Numbered from the stretch's first letter, positions 1 through 6,925 are shown. The stretch is DNA of 7,239 nucleotides from a bacterium (GCA_027007865.1 JALTEE010000299.1:1-7239); one strand, 5' to 3'. Program-made: numbers and translations. Notes: a model not told the origin generated them from the sequence alone.

Positions 1-366
1 CTTTTATCAGATATTTCAGAGTCCTATAATCGTTATGAAGACGCTATTGAACTCGTTACTGACGTGCATGCTACTATGCCTATTAAAGAATCTATTTATG
101 TCGGACTTCTTATCAATGAACTGGTGACAAACTCCTATAAACATGCTTTTAAAGGGCATAAAGGTATGATTGCCGTTAAGCTGAAGGAAAAAGAAAAACA
201 TTATACTTTAATTGTTGAAGATAACGGATCAGGATTTAATTTTGATAAAAAACATCAAAACCTTGGACTTAAACTTATCCAAACCCTGATACAGAATCAG
301 CTTGAAGGAACATGGGAAGTTGTTACCGAGCATCAAACAAAATATATAATAAGGTTTACTTTATGA
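1..366 (+). CDS. Sensor histidine kinase, HisKA_2-type, C-terminal ATPase domain (5' truncated by window)
   Basis: Only the last 121 codons are present; the frame is open to base 1, so the sensor part and the phosphoacceptor histidine lie upstream. What remains is a GHKL-type ATP-binding domain that would phosphorylate its own histidine and pass the phosphate to the partner regulator. Counting from the first codon in the window, the N box is INELVTNSYKHAF (38-50, Asn44 expected to bind Mg-ATP), the G1 box is VEDNGSGF (73-80, Asp74 contacts adenine) and the G2 segment is LGLKLIQTL (88-96). The form ELVTNSxKHAF followed by LGLKLI is typical of HisKA_2/HWE-like kinases rather than classical HisKA kinases (family knowledge). 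The TGA stop overlaps the start of the response-regulator gene as ATGA, so the two are co-translated and almost certainly cognate. The signal sensed cannot be told from this fragment. Confidence 0.9.
   Translation, partial: LLSDISESYNRYEDAIELVTDVHATMPIKESIYVGLLINELVTNSYKHAFKGHKGMIAVKLKEKEKHYTLIVEDNGSGFNFDKKHQNLGLKLIQTLIQNQLEGTWEVVTEHQTKYIIRFTL
351..354 (+). promoter_or_regulatory. Ribosome binding site deciding the response-regulator start
   Basis: AAGG lies 8 nt before the ATG at 363. It supports that start over an in-frame ATG at 312, which would add 17 residues unlike a receiver domain and overlap the kinase gene by over 50 nt. It also favours 363 over the ATG at 372, which would be 17 nt away. 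Confidence 0.6.
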
Positions 367-1061
367 GTGCAATGAAAGTATTGATTGTAGAAGATGAGAG
401 TATTGTTGCCATGGAAATAGAAAACCTGATAGTAAATTTCGGTTACAGTGTTGTTGGTATCTGTTCCAATGCAAAAGACGCACTTACTGTTGCAGAAGAT
501 ATAACAATAGATATCGTTTTAATGGATATTTGTCTCAAAGGGGATGTAGACGGGATCGAAACTGCAGAAAAAATGAAAAAGATAGATAATGATATCCAAA
601 TTATTTTTCTCACGGCCCATATGGATGACTACAATGTTGACCGGGCTATTGCACTTGACCCTGTAGCCTATCTTTCAAAACCTTTTAATCAGGAAGAGCT
701 TCGTGTTTCATTGAAAATTGCCACAATGAAAAGACACCATATTCCCTTGACCACACAAGATAAGGTAAGACATATTTTTTTGGATAATGAGTTTTGCTAC
801 GATACTCGACATGATATGCTTTATTGCTGTAATGAACCGATTCATTTGACTAAAAAAGAGAGTGAACTTATGGAGCTTTTTATGCAAAATAAAAATAAAA
901 TTACTGACTTGTACCTTATAGAGCAGACTATTTGGCCAAATCAATTTCCCCATGCCAATACACTAAGAACACTTGTAAAAAGACTCCGGGAAAAACTTAA
1001 GCATAAATTTATAGAAACAGTTCCCGGACGCGGATACAAGTTTACGATCGATCCTCTGTAA
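363..1061 (+). CDS. Two-component response regulator, receiver plus OmpR-type winged-helix DNA-binding domain
   Basis: A 232-residue cytoplasmic transcription regulator. Residues 4-120 are a receiver domain: acidic pair Glu10/Asp11, phosphoacceptor Asp55 in VLMDICLKG, Thr84 in FLTAH, and Lys106 in YLSKPF. Residues about 140-232 are a Trans_reg_C winged helix with LTKKESELMELF (recognised OmpR-family start), a recognition-helix region around NTLRTLVKRLREKL, and the terminal wing VPGRGYKF. The receiver wording (VLMDIxLKGxxDGIETA, IIFLTAHMDD) is the type usually seen with HisKA_2 kinases and PdtaR-like proteins, whereas the output domain is OmpR-like. That mix fits the kinase encoded immediately upstream with an ATGA overlap. 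The start is set by AAGG at 351-354. The gene ends 40 nt from the convergent phosphatase gene. The regulon is unknown. The family call is secure; the exact target genes are not predictable. Confidence 0.93.
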   Translation: MSAMKVLIVEDESIVAMEIENLIVNFGYSVVGICSNAKDALTVAEDITIDIVLMDICLKGDVDGIETAEKMKKIDNDIQIIFLTAHMDDYNVDRAIALDPVAYLSKPFNQEELRVSLKIATMKRHHIPLTTQDKVRHIFLDNEFCYDTRHDMLYCCNEPIHLTKKESELMELFMQNKNKITDLYLIEQTIWPNQFPHANTLRTLVKRLREKLKHKFIETVPGRGYKFTIDPL

Positions 1062-1101
1062 ATTCAACTGTTATATGCAGCAAACAAATATGATGGTCCG
1101 T

Positions 1102-3306
1102 TTAATCTTGGGATATATTCATACTTTGACGAGAAACCTGAAAAGATTTTAGATCAAAGTAAGTATCGATGCTCTTTGTCCTGTATAAGTTATCAACAGA
1201 TTTACGGGCATCGATACTATATACGGTACTTTGTATATTTTTTGAATCGACGTTAACCGTAACATATGCATTGCTCTTCATATCTACAGTTTTAATAAGA
1301 GCAAAATCTGGGTTTTTATCATTTTGGGCTATATTGCTGTTTAAAAGCAACCGATCGATATCTAATGTTTTCATTATTGTGCTAATATCTTTTACATAGT
1401 CAGATATGTTACTGGATTGGATATACTTCGGTAATGCTTCAGAAAAAGTGCAGGAAGAAACAGAAGATCCGGTAAATTCGACAACATTATGATGGTCTGT
1501 AACAAAGGTAGAATGTATATCTCCGGAAATAATCACGGAAGGTCTGATTTTGAGATGTTCTAAAAGTTTTTCTTTTTGAAACTTAAATCCATCAAATTGA
1601 TCGAGATTAAGATAATACTCTGTTTGCAAAACAGGATCTATACCTTTGAAGTCTTTTAAATCGATGATCATTGGTGTTAGGGAGACAGAGGAAGCATATA
1701 CCCGCCAAGAGGCAATGGACATATTCAAAGTGTCATTTATCCATTTTTCCTGTTCCTCTCCATAAACACTGCCTATACTGCCTTCAAGCTGTTTTAACTT
1801 GATATAGATATCAAAAACCTCTTTGACTACCATATACCTTGCACCAATACCTGCTGCGGCAAAAAGATCTATTTTCCCGGCATTGATATATGCCAATCCC
1901 TTATCCATTTGATCCAGTTTTGAATCATCCTCATAAATCAGCTCTTCTTTATTAATAATACCTAAAGGAGATGCATTGTATGCTTTGATCATCTCATTGC
2001 AGTAATGGGCATTTAGGTTCCCCTGGATGACAGTGTCTGCCCTGTTTTTTGCTTCATGACTGCTTAGTCCTTCACTTTCATACATCAGCTTTGTGATCTT
2101 TTTCAGTACAGGAGCAAAGGAGCCGTTGTTATAGGTATCTACATCCATATAGGCACCAAAATACTTTTTTTGCTCAGGATCATTGTAAAATGCATCCCCA
2201 AAGTGTGTGATCAGGGTATCCTTATCTGCAAAGACTGTCGCAGGGAAAGCATCTTCTCTGATAAGATGATCAGGACGATATGAACGATAGTCACTTAAAA
2301 TAAGGTCCATATTTGAACCAAAATTAAAATTTCGATAAATGACCACTTCATTATCATCATCCAGTATCACGTCACTCTGTGGACTCATCATTCCATTCCT
2401 GTCTAATCCCACTTCCATAGGCATATACTCAAGGTAAACCCTTTGGGAATTATGAAAACGTTCTACATCTCTCTCATCTCTTTTATCTCCAAAATAATTA
2501 CTGTTTGCCCCGAAATTATCATTACTGAATTCATGATCATCCCAGATTGCGACCATTGGGAATCTTTCATGCAGTTTTTGAAGCATCGGATCGCCGCGAT
2601 ATACCTGATAGAGCTGTCTGTAATTATCTATAGACCGGGCTGCATCATAATTCTCAAACTTGATCGTTCCCCCTTTATCTCTAAATACAATTTGTCTTTC
2701 ATTACCCGTTATCTGAGATAAAGGTTCACCGTTGGTTTCATAAATATAATCTCCCAAATGCACGATAAAATCAAAATCATCCTGTTGCAACATATGTGCA
2801 AATACATTGTAGTATCTTCCGATATAATCCTGACAAGAGATAAAAGCAAATTTTATATCTGTATCACTCTCTTCTGAAGGTGCAGTTTTTGTGCGTCCTG
2901 TATTTGAGTATATATCATTATATTTAAACCGATAGTAGTAATAGGTGTAAGGCTCCAACTGATCGATCCTGATCTTGATCGCATGGCTATACTCATGATA
3001 TGCCGTTACCTCTTTAGTGAGTAAAAGATCTTTAAAATTTTCATCAAGTGACATTTCCAGGGTCACAGTCAGATTTTCTTCACTTTTTTCAGCGTCTTCG
3101 ATACGGGTCCAGAGGATCACACTGTCTGCACGTGGATCACCGGAGGCAACCGACTGGGGAAAAGTGATTTTTGTGTCAGGCACTTCTTTCCGGTCTCCAT
3201 GACCACATCCGGTCAAGATACCCGGAGCGATGAGAGCACCGGACCCTAACATCATTAACTTGAGAACATTACGCCTATGTTCCATATAATCTGATTTTTT
3301 TCTCAT
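1102..3306 (-). CDS. phoD: PhoD-family alkaline phosphatase/phosphodiesterase, Tat-exported, putative lipoprotein
   Basis: A 734-residue secreted metallophosphoesterase, expected to release phosphate from phosphomono- or diesters outside the cytoplasmic membrane using the Fe/Ca centre known for Bacillus PhoD. The N-terminus has a twin-arginine motif HRRNVLK (10-16), a hydrophobic stretch and a lipobox LTGC with Cys34, so Tat export followed by lipid anchoring is likely (inference). Residues about 46-140 match the PhoD N-terminal beta domain (FPQSVASGDPRADSVILWTR). Catalytic-core motifs follow in family order: FISCQDY (155-161), HLGDYIYE (183-190), WDDHEFSNDN (255-264), SDYRSYRPD (338-346), EEQEKWIND (517-525), SGDIHST (594-600) and FTGSSVSS (611-618). 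It is longer than B. subtilis PhoD (about 580 residues), mainly through a helical insert between about 347 and 516. AAAGG at 3313-3317 sits 6 nt before the ATG; a second ATG at codon 8 would also keep the Tat motif. It is the last gene of the minus-strand block, 56 nt after its neighbour. Confidence 0.92.
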   Translation of the reverse strand: MRKKSDYMEHRRNVLKLMMLGSGALIAPGILTGCGHGDRKEVPDTKITFPQSVASGDPRADSVILWTRIEDAEKSEENLTVTLEMSLDENFKDLLLTKEVTAYHEYSHAIKIRIDQLEPYTYYYYRFKYNDIYSNTGRTKTAPSEESDTDIKFAFISCQDYIGRYYNVFAHMLQQDDFDFIVHLGDYIYETNGEPLSQITGNERQIVFRDKGGTIKFENYDAARSIDNYRQLYQVYRGDPMLQKLHERFPMVAIWDDHEFSNDNFGANSNYFGDKRDERDVERFHNSQRVYLEYMPMEVGLDRNGMMSPQSDVILDDDNEVVIYRNFNFGSNMDLILSDYRSYRPDHLIREDAFPATVFADKDTLITHFGDAFYNDPEQKKYFGAYMDVDTYNNGSFAPVLKKITKLMYESEGLSSHEAKNRADTVIQGNLNAHYCNEMIKAYNASPLGIINKEELIYEDDSKLDQMDKGLAYINAGKIDLFAAAGIGARYMVVKEVFDIYIKLKQLEGSIGSVYGEEQEKWINDTLNMSIASWRVYASSVSLTPMIIDLKDFKGIDPVLQTEYYLNLDQFDGFKFQKEKLLEHLKIRPSVIISGDIHSTFVTDHHNVVEFTGSSVSSCTFSEALPKYIQSSNISDYVKDISTIMKTLDIDRLLLNSNIAQNDKNPDFALIKTVDMKSNAYVTVNVDSKNIQSTVYSIDARKSVDNLYRTKSIDTYFDLKSFQVSRQSMNISQD

Positions 3307-3312
3307 ATTAAG

Positions 3313-3317
3313 CCTTT
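3313..3317 (-). promoter_or_regulatory. Ribosome binding site of the PhoD-family gene
   Basis: On the minus strand AAAGG precedes the ATG at 3306 by 6 nt. It favours this start over the internal ATG seven codons later, which has only an A-rich run before it. Confidence 0.55.
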
Positions 3318-3321
3318 ATGT

Positions 3322-3334
3322 CCTGTACAACAGG
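3322..3334 (-). other. Short hairpin in the leader of the PhoD-family gene
   Basis: CCTGT and ACAGG are perfect inverted repeats around a 3-nt loop, ending 4 nt before the AAAGG ribosome binding site. In the minus direction no T-run follows, so this is not a standard intrinsic terminator for the upstream membrane-protein gene. It could modulate ribosome access or mRNA ends, or be chance; a 5-bp stem is weak evidence. The rest of the 56-nt gap is AT-rich with ATATTATAA-like sequence that might give a weak internal promoter. Confidence 0.3.
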
Positions 3335-3362
3335 TTTATAATATTTTTAAGCACAATAAAAA

Positions 3363-3989
3363 CTATGAAGCAACTTGTTCCCGATTGCCATTCATATAGT
3401 CTTTCAATATATATTTAAAGAGCAATACCGCTGCAACTGATCCAAATAGGTTTGCAACAAGGTCAAGCATATTGTTATTGTAAGCGCCAACACCATTATT
3501 TGCTACTGTTAATGTGACAATGTATTCAGCTATCTCAATAATTGCGCCAATACCTAAAACACTAAAAACTGTCATCATTAACATGAATTTTGTCATTTGA
3601 CATTGATTTTTTTGAAAAAAATAGATAGTTATGATCGTTCCTATTAAAGCATTGGTGAAGTGCACAAATTTATCAAATCTTATGTCAAAAAGGCGTAAAT
3701 CATATAATCTATGCCCATCTACTTCTACAAAAGCAGCGGCAAAATGTAACAATATCATTATCTCAAATAGAATCAAGATATAAAAAGATATTTTCATATG
3801 ACGCAATTTTACCCAAAAGAAAAGTATGACCGCATAAATAACGGCAGCATAAAAATAAAATTCATGAATATTAGCCGCACCTCTATAGGTAATGAATCTA
3901 TCATAATAGACAAATTTAGTCATCATAAGAAACAACAGGGAATTGAACAGGGTAAAAAGATCTATATTTGTTATTTTTTGTATTTTCAT
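3363..3989 (-). CDS. Six-TM membrane protein, VanZ/DUF2238-like, coupled to the ABC transporter
   Basis: A 208-residue inner-membrane protein with about six hydrophobic spans, near residues 8-28, 42-62, 66-87, 107-126, 135-157 and 174-195. Conserved-looking polar motifs are GHRLYD (92-97), FDKFVHF (105-111), EIAE (152-155) and MLDLVANLFGS (174-184). A DK-x-VHF motif, then a glutamate in a later span, then D-x-x-x-N-x-x-G in the last span is the pattern of VanZ-like and DUF2238/YjdF-like integral membrane proteins; I place it there on pattern only. No biochemical role is established for DUF2238 proteins that I can rely on. The ATG overlaps the TGA of the ABC ATPase gene as ATGA and has GGAG 5 nt upstream (3995-3998), so the two are made together, suggesting this is an accessory subunit of the transporter. 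The family call is tentative; the membrane topology is solid. Confidence 0.75.
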   Translation of the reverse strand: MKIQKITNIDLFTLFNSLLFLMMTKFVYYDRFITYRGAANIHEFYFYAAVIYAVILFFWVKLRHMKISFYILILFEIMILLHFAAAFVEVDGHRLYDLRLFDIRFDKFVHFTNALIGTIITIYFFQKNQCQMTKFMLMMTVFSVLGIGAIIEIAEYIVTLTVANNGVGAYNNNMLDLVANLFGSVAAVLLFKYILKDYMNGNREQVAS

Positions 3990-4681
3990 TTTTTCTCCAT
4001 ACGAGGGTTTTCTTCTTGTGAAATGATCTTACCGTCTTCCATTTTAATGATCACATCAGCTATGTCTGCCACATCATTGTCATGCGTAGCGATCAATATG
4101 GTCCCTGCTGTTTGTTCAACATGATCACGTAATTTTTTTAAAATCAATTTTGATGTTTTTGAATCAATATTTCCAGTCGGTTCATCAGCCAAAAGAACTT
4201 TTGGATTATTTACCAATGCCCGGGCAATAGCACCACGCTGTCGCTCACCACCGGAAATCTTGGCTGCATAGGAGTCAGCACGATGTAAAATCCCCATTTC
4301 ATCAAGAAGTGCGACTGCACGTTCTCGACGTTCCTTGGCTGAAACCTTACGGTTGGAAAGCAAAGCAGACTCTACATTTTCACGCAGGGTCAACACGGGA
4401 ATGAGATGATGAAACTGAAAAACAAAGCCAATGAAATCACGTCGGAATGTCGAGAGTGATCGCACTTCATTCAAATATTTTCCATCATAAAGTATTTCAC
4501 CGCTTGTGGGACTGTCCAGTGTACCAATAAGATTGAGAAGCGTACTTTTTCCACATCCGGATGCTCCCATCAGTGCATAAATTTTTCCTGCCTTCAAAGT
4601 AAGGGTTATGCCATTCAATGATTGAATAAGGCCGTTGTCATAAACTTTATAAAGATCTTTTACTTCAATAAGACTATTCAT
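3986..4681 (-). CDS. ABC transporter ATP-binding protein, LolD/MacB-type
   Basis: A 231-residue ATPase that would power the adjacent FtsX-type permease. It has all canonical motifs: Walker A GASGCGKST (39-47), Q-loop Gln89 in FVFQFHHLIP, ABC signature ISGGERQR (142-149), Walker B VLLADEPTGN (162-171, catalytic Glu167), D-loop Asp173 and H-loop His200 in ATHDND. The LADEPTGNIDSKT form and the VFQ..HLIP..T..EN segment are typical of the LolD/MacB/FtsE group. The residue after SGGERQR is Gly150 where Val is usual in this family. The chosen ATG at 4681 starts MNSLIEVKDLYKVY; an in-frame ATG at 4738 would add 19 unrelated residues inside the permease gene. No good ribosome binding site precedes 4681; the 8-nt overlap with the permease end points to translation by coupling. 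It overlaps the next gene by ATGA. Whether it moves lipoproteins, drugs or acts mechanically cannot be decided from sequence. Confidence 0.93.
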   Translation of the reverse strand: MNSLIEVKDLYKVYDNGLIQSLNGITLTLKAGKIYALMGASGCGKSTLLNLIGTLDSPTSGEILYDGKYLNEVRSLSTFRRDFIGFVFQFHHLIPVLTLRENVESALLSNRKVSAKERRERAVALLDEMGILHRADSYAAKISGGERQRGAIARALVNNPKVLLADEPTGNIDSKTSKLILKKLRDHVEQTAGTILIATHDNDVADIADVIIKMEDGKIISQEENPRMEKK

Positions 4682-5801
4682 GGCGTATCGCTTTTGAAAT
4701 ATTGATTCTGGTACCGTAAAGTGCCGGGAACAGGGCACTGAACAAGCCTATAAAAAGAGACATTTCTAAAACATTGAAAAATATGGCCAGACTTGGCGCT
4801 TCCGGAATATACATGCTGATATTTGCAAACTTGCTCAGTAAAACTGTCATGACAGGATACGAACACAGATAACCGATTATCCCCCCTCCCAAAGAGAGCA
4901 GTAAAGCTTCCACCAAAAAAATTGAAACGATCATAAAACGTGACCACCCCATCGCACTCAATATGCCAATTTCTCTTGTACGTTCACTAATGGCCATAAT
5001 AAAAGTATTGAGCAGAACCGCAATAGCTATGAAGAGTGTCATTATTGATACTATTTTGGAAAAATAGAATATGTTTTTAATCGGTCCCATATAATCCGGG
5101 AGCTGCTGACTTTCAATGGCTCTCATTTCAGGAAATTGTTTATTGATCTTTTGCACAATTTCGTTTGTTCTGGTTGTATCATCAAGTGTTAAAAAAAGTA
5201 AACTTGTCTTATCCGGTTTATTCATGAGGTGTTGGGCATCTTTCAAACTACATATGACACCTGAATTTAAAAAATTGAGCCAACTTGAATAAATACCGAC
5301 GATCAAATATTTTTTACCGCTGCTAAGCTCAACTTCATCACCAACATTCAAATGATAGATTCCAGCCATTTTATTTCCAACAACAATTTCCAGCGCAGTA
5401 TTATGTAAGGCACGTCCTTTAATAATATTGAAACCTAAACGCTGTGCGAATACCGTAAAATTGGAAACTCCCAAAATAAAAACCGATGATTTCCCGTACA
5501 GGCGTTTACGGCCTATCAACATTGAATCATAAGCATGGATACCGTCAAGATGTATGATGCTGTCGACTGTTGTATCGTTTATAATAGATGTGACCGGTGT
5601 TGATGCATATTTCGCTTGAACAACAACATCAATATCCTGTTGTTTAATAACTGTAGATATCTGTTGGGTAAAAGAATTACCGATACTTGTCAGTACGGTG
5701 TAAAGCATAATGATCAATGCGACTGAAAAAAGTGTGAAAAAAGAACGCAACGGTGTACGGATGACATTGCGAAATGCATAACGGAAAATGATAGCCCCCA
5801 T
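4674..5801 (-). CDS. ABC transporter permease, FtsX/MacB/LolC-E type
   Basis: A 375-residue inner-membrane permease of the type VII-like group. It has one TM near the N-terminus (about 18-40), a large periplasmic domain (about 41-245) matching MacB_PCD, then three C-terminal TMs (about 246-270, 288-322 and 336-362) forming the FtsX domain. The stretch SERTREIGILSAMGWSRFMI (272-291) is the diagnostic FtsX-domain segment between TM2 and TM3 that contacts the ATPase. The N-terminus FRYAFRNVIRTPLRSFFT is also typical. Only one permease gene is present, so it probably works as a homodimer like MacB rather than as a LolC/LolE pair; unlike MacB the ATPase is a separate gene. The ATG at 5801 has AAGGGG 8 nt upstream, and an in-frame TAA seven codons earlier excludes a longer start. 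The 3' end overlaps the ATPase gene by 8 nt. The cargo is unknown; the lipoprotein gene upstream is a candidate partner. Confidence 0.92.
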   Translation of the reverse strand: MGAIIFRYAFRNVIRTPLRSFFTLFSVALIIMLYTVLTSIGNSFTQQISTVIKQQDIDVVVQAKYASTPVTSIINDTTVDSIIHLDGIHAYDSMLIGRKRLYGKSSVFILGVSNFTVFAQRLGFNIIKGRALHNTALEIVVGNKMAGIYHLNVGDEVELSSGKKYLIVGIYSSWLNFLNSGVICSLKDAQHLMNKPDKTSLLFLTLDDTTRTNEIVQKINKQFPEMRAIESQQLPDYMGPIKNIFYFSKIVSIMTLFIAIAVLLNTFIMAISERTREIGILSAMGWSRFMIVSIFLVEALLLSLGGGIIGYLCSYPVMTVLLSKFANISMYIPEAPSLAIFFNVLEMSLFIGLFSALFPALYGTRINISKAIRHE

Positions 5802-5809
5802 CTTTGTTA

Positions 5810-5815
5810 CCCCTT
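5810..5815 (-). promoter_or_regulatory. Ribosome binding site of the permease gene
   Basis: On the minus strand AAGGGG lies 8 nt before the ATG at 5801, and the frame is closed by a TAA just upstream. A stronger AAGGAGG sits further upstream (5831-5839) but has no start codon at a usable distance. Confidence 0.6.
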
Positions 5816-5830
5816 TTCCCTTATGTATAG

Positions 5831-5851
5831 CTCCTCCTTGGAGAGGAAGGA
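5831..5851 (-). other. Shine-Dalgarno-like AAGGAGGAG with adjoining complementary pyrimidine tract in the permease leader
   Basis: Read on the minus strand, a pyrimidine run CCTTCCTCTCC (5840-5850) is directly followed by AAGGAGGAG (5831-5839). The two can fold on themselves in several registers, for example TCCTT with AAGGA around 7 nt, or CTCC with GGAG. AAGGAGG is a near-perfect anti-16S match, yet no ATG, GTG or TTG follows within about 12 nt. There is no T-run, so it is not a typical terminator of the lipoprotein gene. It could be a ribosome standby site, an mRNA processing or stability element, or chance. The 78-nt gap holds nothing else I can name. Confidence 0.35.
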
Positions 5852-5879
5852 ACTATTGTTAAATTAGCCTGTACTTATA

Positions 5880-6878
5880 TTAGACTTTTGGCATACTTAC
5901 CATGGAACAATCCATTTTACCAACGGGTTTCCCATCAAAACCTACATTAAATATACCTTTTGTATCTGTAGATTGTAGAGTAGCTTTTTTGCCATTTATA
6001 TCGGTTGCATCAATTGCTACGCTGCCATCAGCATTAGCATTGCCATTTATTTTCAGAGGCCCCGTATCATTATTTAATGCATCAACTGTTGCATTAAAAC
6101 GGGCTGTTTTAGCTACAAGGTCAACCGAACCCTGAAGATCAGTAATGGAGATTTTTGTTCCACCAATATTGTCAACAATACCAATTGATACTGCAGAAAC
6201 ATCTATCTTTTCATAGGATAATGAAGTACTTACTTCTTCATAGAGCTTATCTGCTTTTCCAGTAGCATCTATAATTAAAGTATTTAGCGTAATTGTGGTA
6301 TCAGTTTTTTCTTTTGTTTCAGGATTGGTAGCTTTGATGTTCAGTGGATCAACCGTTGAAGCTTGAATATGCATAGACGTGTCTTTTTGCTGAAAAGCAA
6401 TATCTACTGAACCATCAAGCACAGTTTTAATTCCACCATAGTCAGCATTTTCTGTACAATAATTGTTTAATGTAACAAGCAGGGTTCCCGTTTGTTCATT
6501 TGCATCTATAATGGCTTCTCCTCCACAATCACCTGGATATGAACTTGTATCGTTGGGTAAATTGCTTAATGTTAAAAGATTATTAGTTACGATTCCTTGT
6601 GGCAGTATTACCTTTTTTATAATGCTTACGGATTTTTCCATTGTCGTATTCATACTACTGTTTGCCGTATTCTGTGCTTCTGCTACCGGCGTATATGAAC
6701 ATCCCATACTTTCAGATAATTTTGATGCAAACTGACCAACTTTTTCACTGCTCAATCCTGTGTTTTGTGGTGGCGTTGGAGAAACACCTCCTCCATCACT
6801 ACCACCTCCACAACCGGTTAAGACTCCCCCTACCAATGCAAAAGATACAATTGGTATTAACAATCTGCTTTTTTTCAT
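5880..6878 (-). CDS. Putative lipoprotein of unknown function
   Basis: A 332-residue protein with a lipoprotein signal peptide: MKKSRLL, a hydrophobic core, and lipobox LTGC with Cys23 as the predicted lipidated residue. A flexible Gly/Ser/Pro linker follows (24-40). The residues after Cys23 are Gly-Gly-Gly rather than Asp, so retention by the E. coli +2 rule is not indicated, but that rule may not apply here. The mature part has no further TM and looks beta-rich, with many alternating short strands, Asn/Asp/Gly turns, and four cysteines (60, 118, 141, 324) that could form disulfides. I do not recognise a family. The start at 6878 is supported by AGGAG 6 nt upstream; an ATG at 6935 would add 19 residues before the signal peptide and lies upstream of the predicted transcription start. 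It is first in the minus-strand block, 78 nt ahead of the permease gene, so it may be a substrate or periplasmic partner of that transporter (inference). Confidence 0.85.
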   Translation of the reverse strand: MKKSRLLIPIVSFALVGGVLTGCGGGSDGGGVSPTPPQNTGLSSEKVGQFASKLSESMGCSYTPVAEAQNTANSSMNTTMEKSVSIIKKVILPQGIVTNNLLTLSNLPNDTSSYPGDCGGEAIIDANEQTGTLLVTLNNYCTENADYGGIKTVLDGSVDIAFQQKDTSMHIQASTVDPLNIKATNPETKEKTDTTITLNTLIIDATGKADKLYEEVSTSLSYEKIDVSAVSIGIVDNIGGTKISITDLQGSVDLVAKTARFNATVDALNNDTGPLKINGNANADGSVAIDATDINGKKATLQSTDTKGIFNVGFDGKPVGKMDCSMVSMPKV

Positions 6879-6884
6879 TTCTAA

Positions 6885-6889
6885 CTCCT
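6885..6889 (-). promoter_or_regulatory. Ribosome binding site deciding the lipoprotein start
   Basis: AGGAG on the minus strand is 6 nt before the ATG at 6878. This places the start directly before a classic signal peptide and argues against the in-frame ATG at 6935. Confidence 0.75.
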
Positions 6890-6925
6890 GTATAAAAATT
6901 TGAGAATATACACTTCCCATACACA

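Noticed and set aside
1062..1101. Possible bidirectional terminator between the convergent regulator and PhoD genes
   Set aside because: The 40-nt gap shows no stable inverted repeat followed by a T-run on either strand; the nearest complementary pair (AATCTT near 1104, AAGATT near 1142) is too far apart.
2443..3202. Two + strand open frames opposite the PhoD gene
   Set aside because: Antisense to conserved PhoD motifs, with no start signals and no family resemblance.
3337..3342. TATAAT on the + strand as a promoter
   Set aside because: It points into the antisense strand of the six-TM gene with no gene to serve, and TATAAT-like words are expected by chance in this AT-rich gap.
3798..4124. 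Open frame of 108 codons on the + strand
   Set aside because: It lies antisense over the six-TM protein and ABC ATPase genes, has no good ribosome binding site, and its translation has no recognisable domain.
4678..4947. Minus-strand open frame of 89 codons inside the permease gene
   Set aside because: It is a different frame over the conserved FtsX C-terminal TMs, whose real frame is intact and family-like.
6463..6895. Two + strand open frames opposite the lipoprotein gene
   Set aside because: Antisense shadows: low-complexity hydrophobic translations with no promoter or ribosome binding site, covering a gene with a clear signal peptide and AGGAG site.
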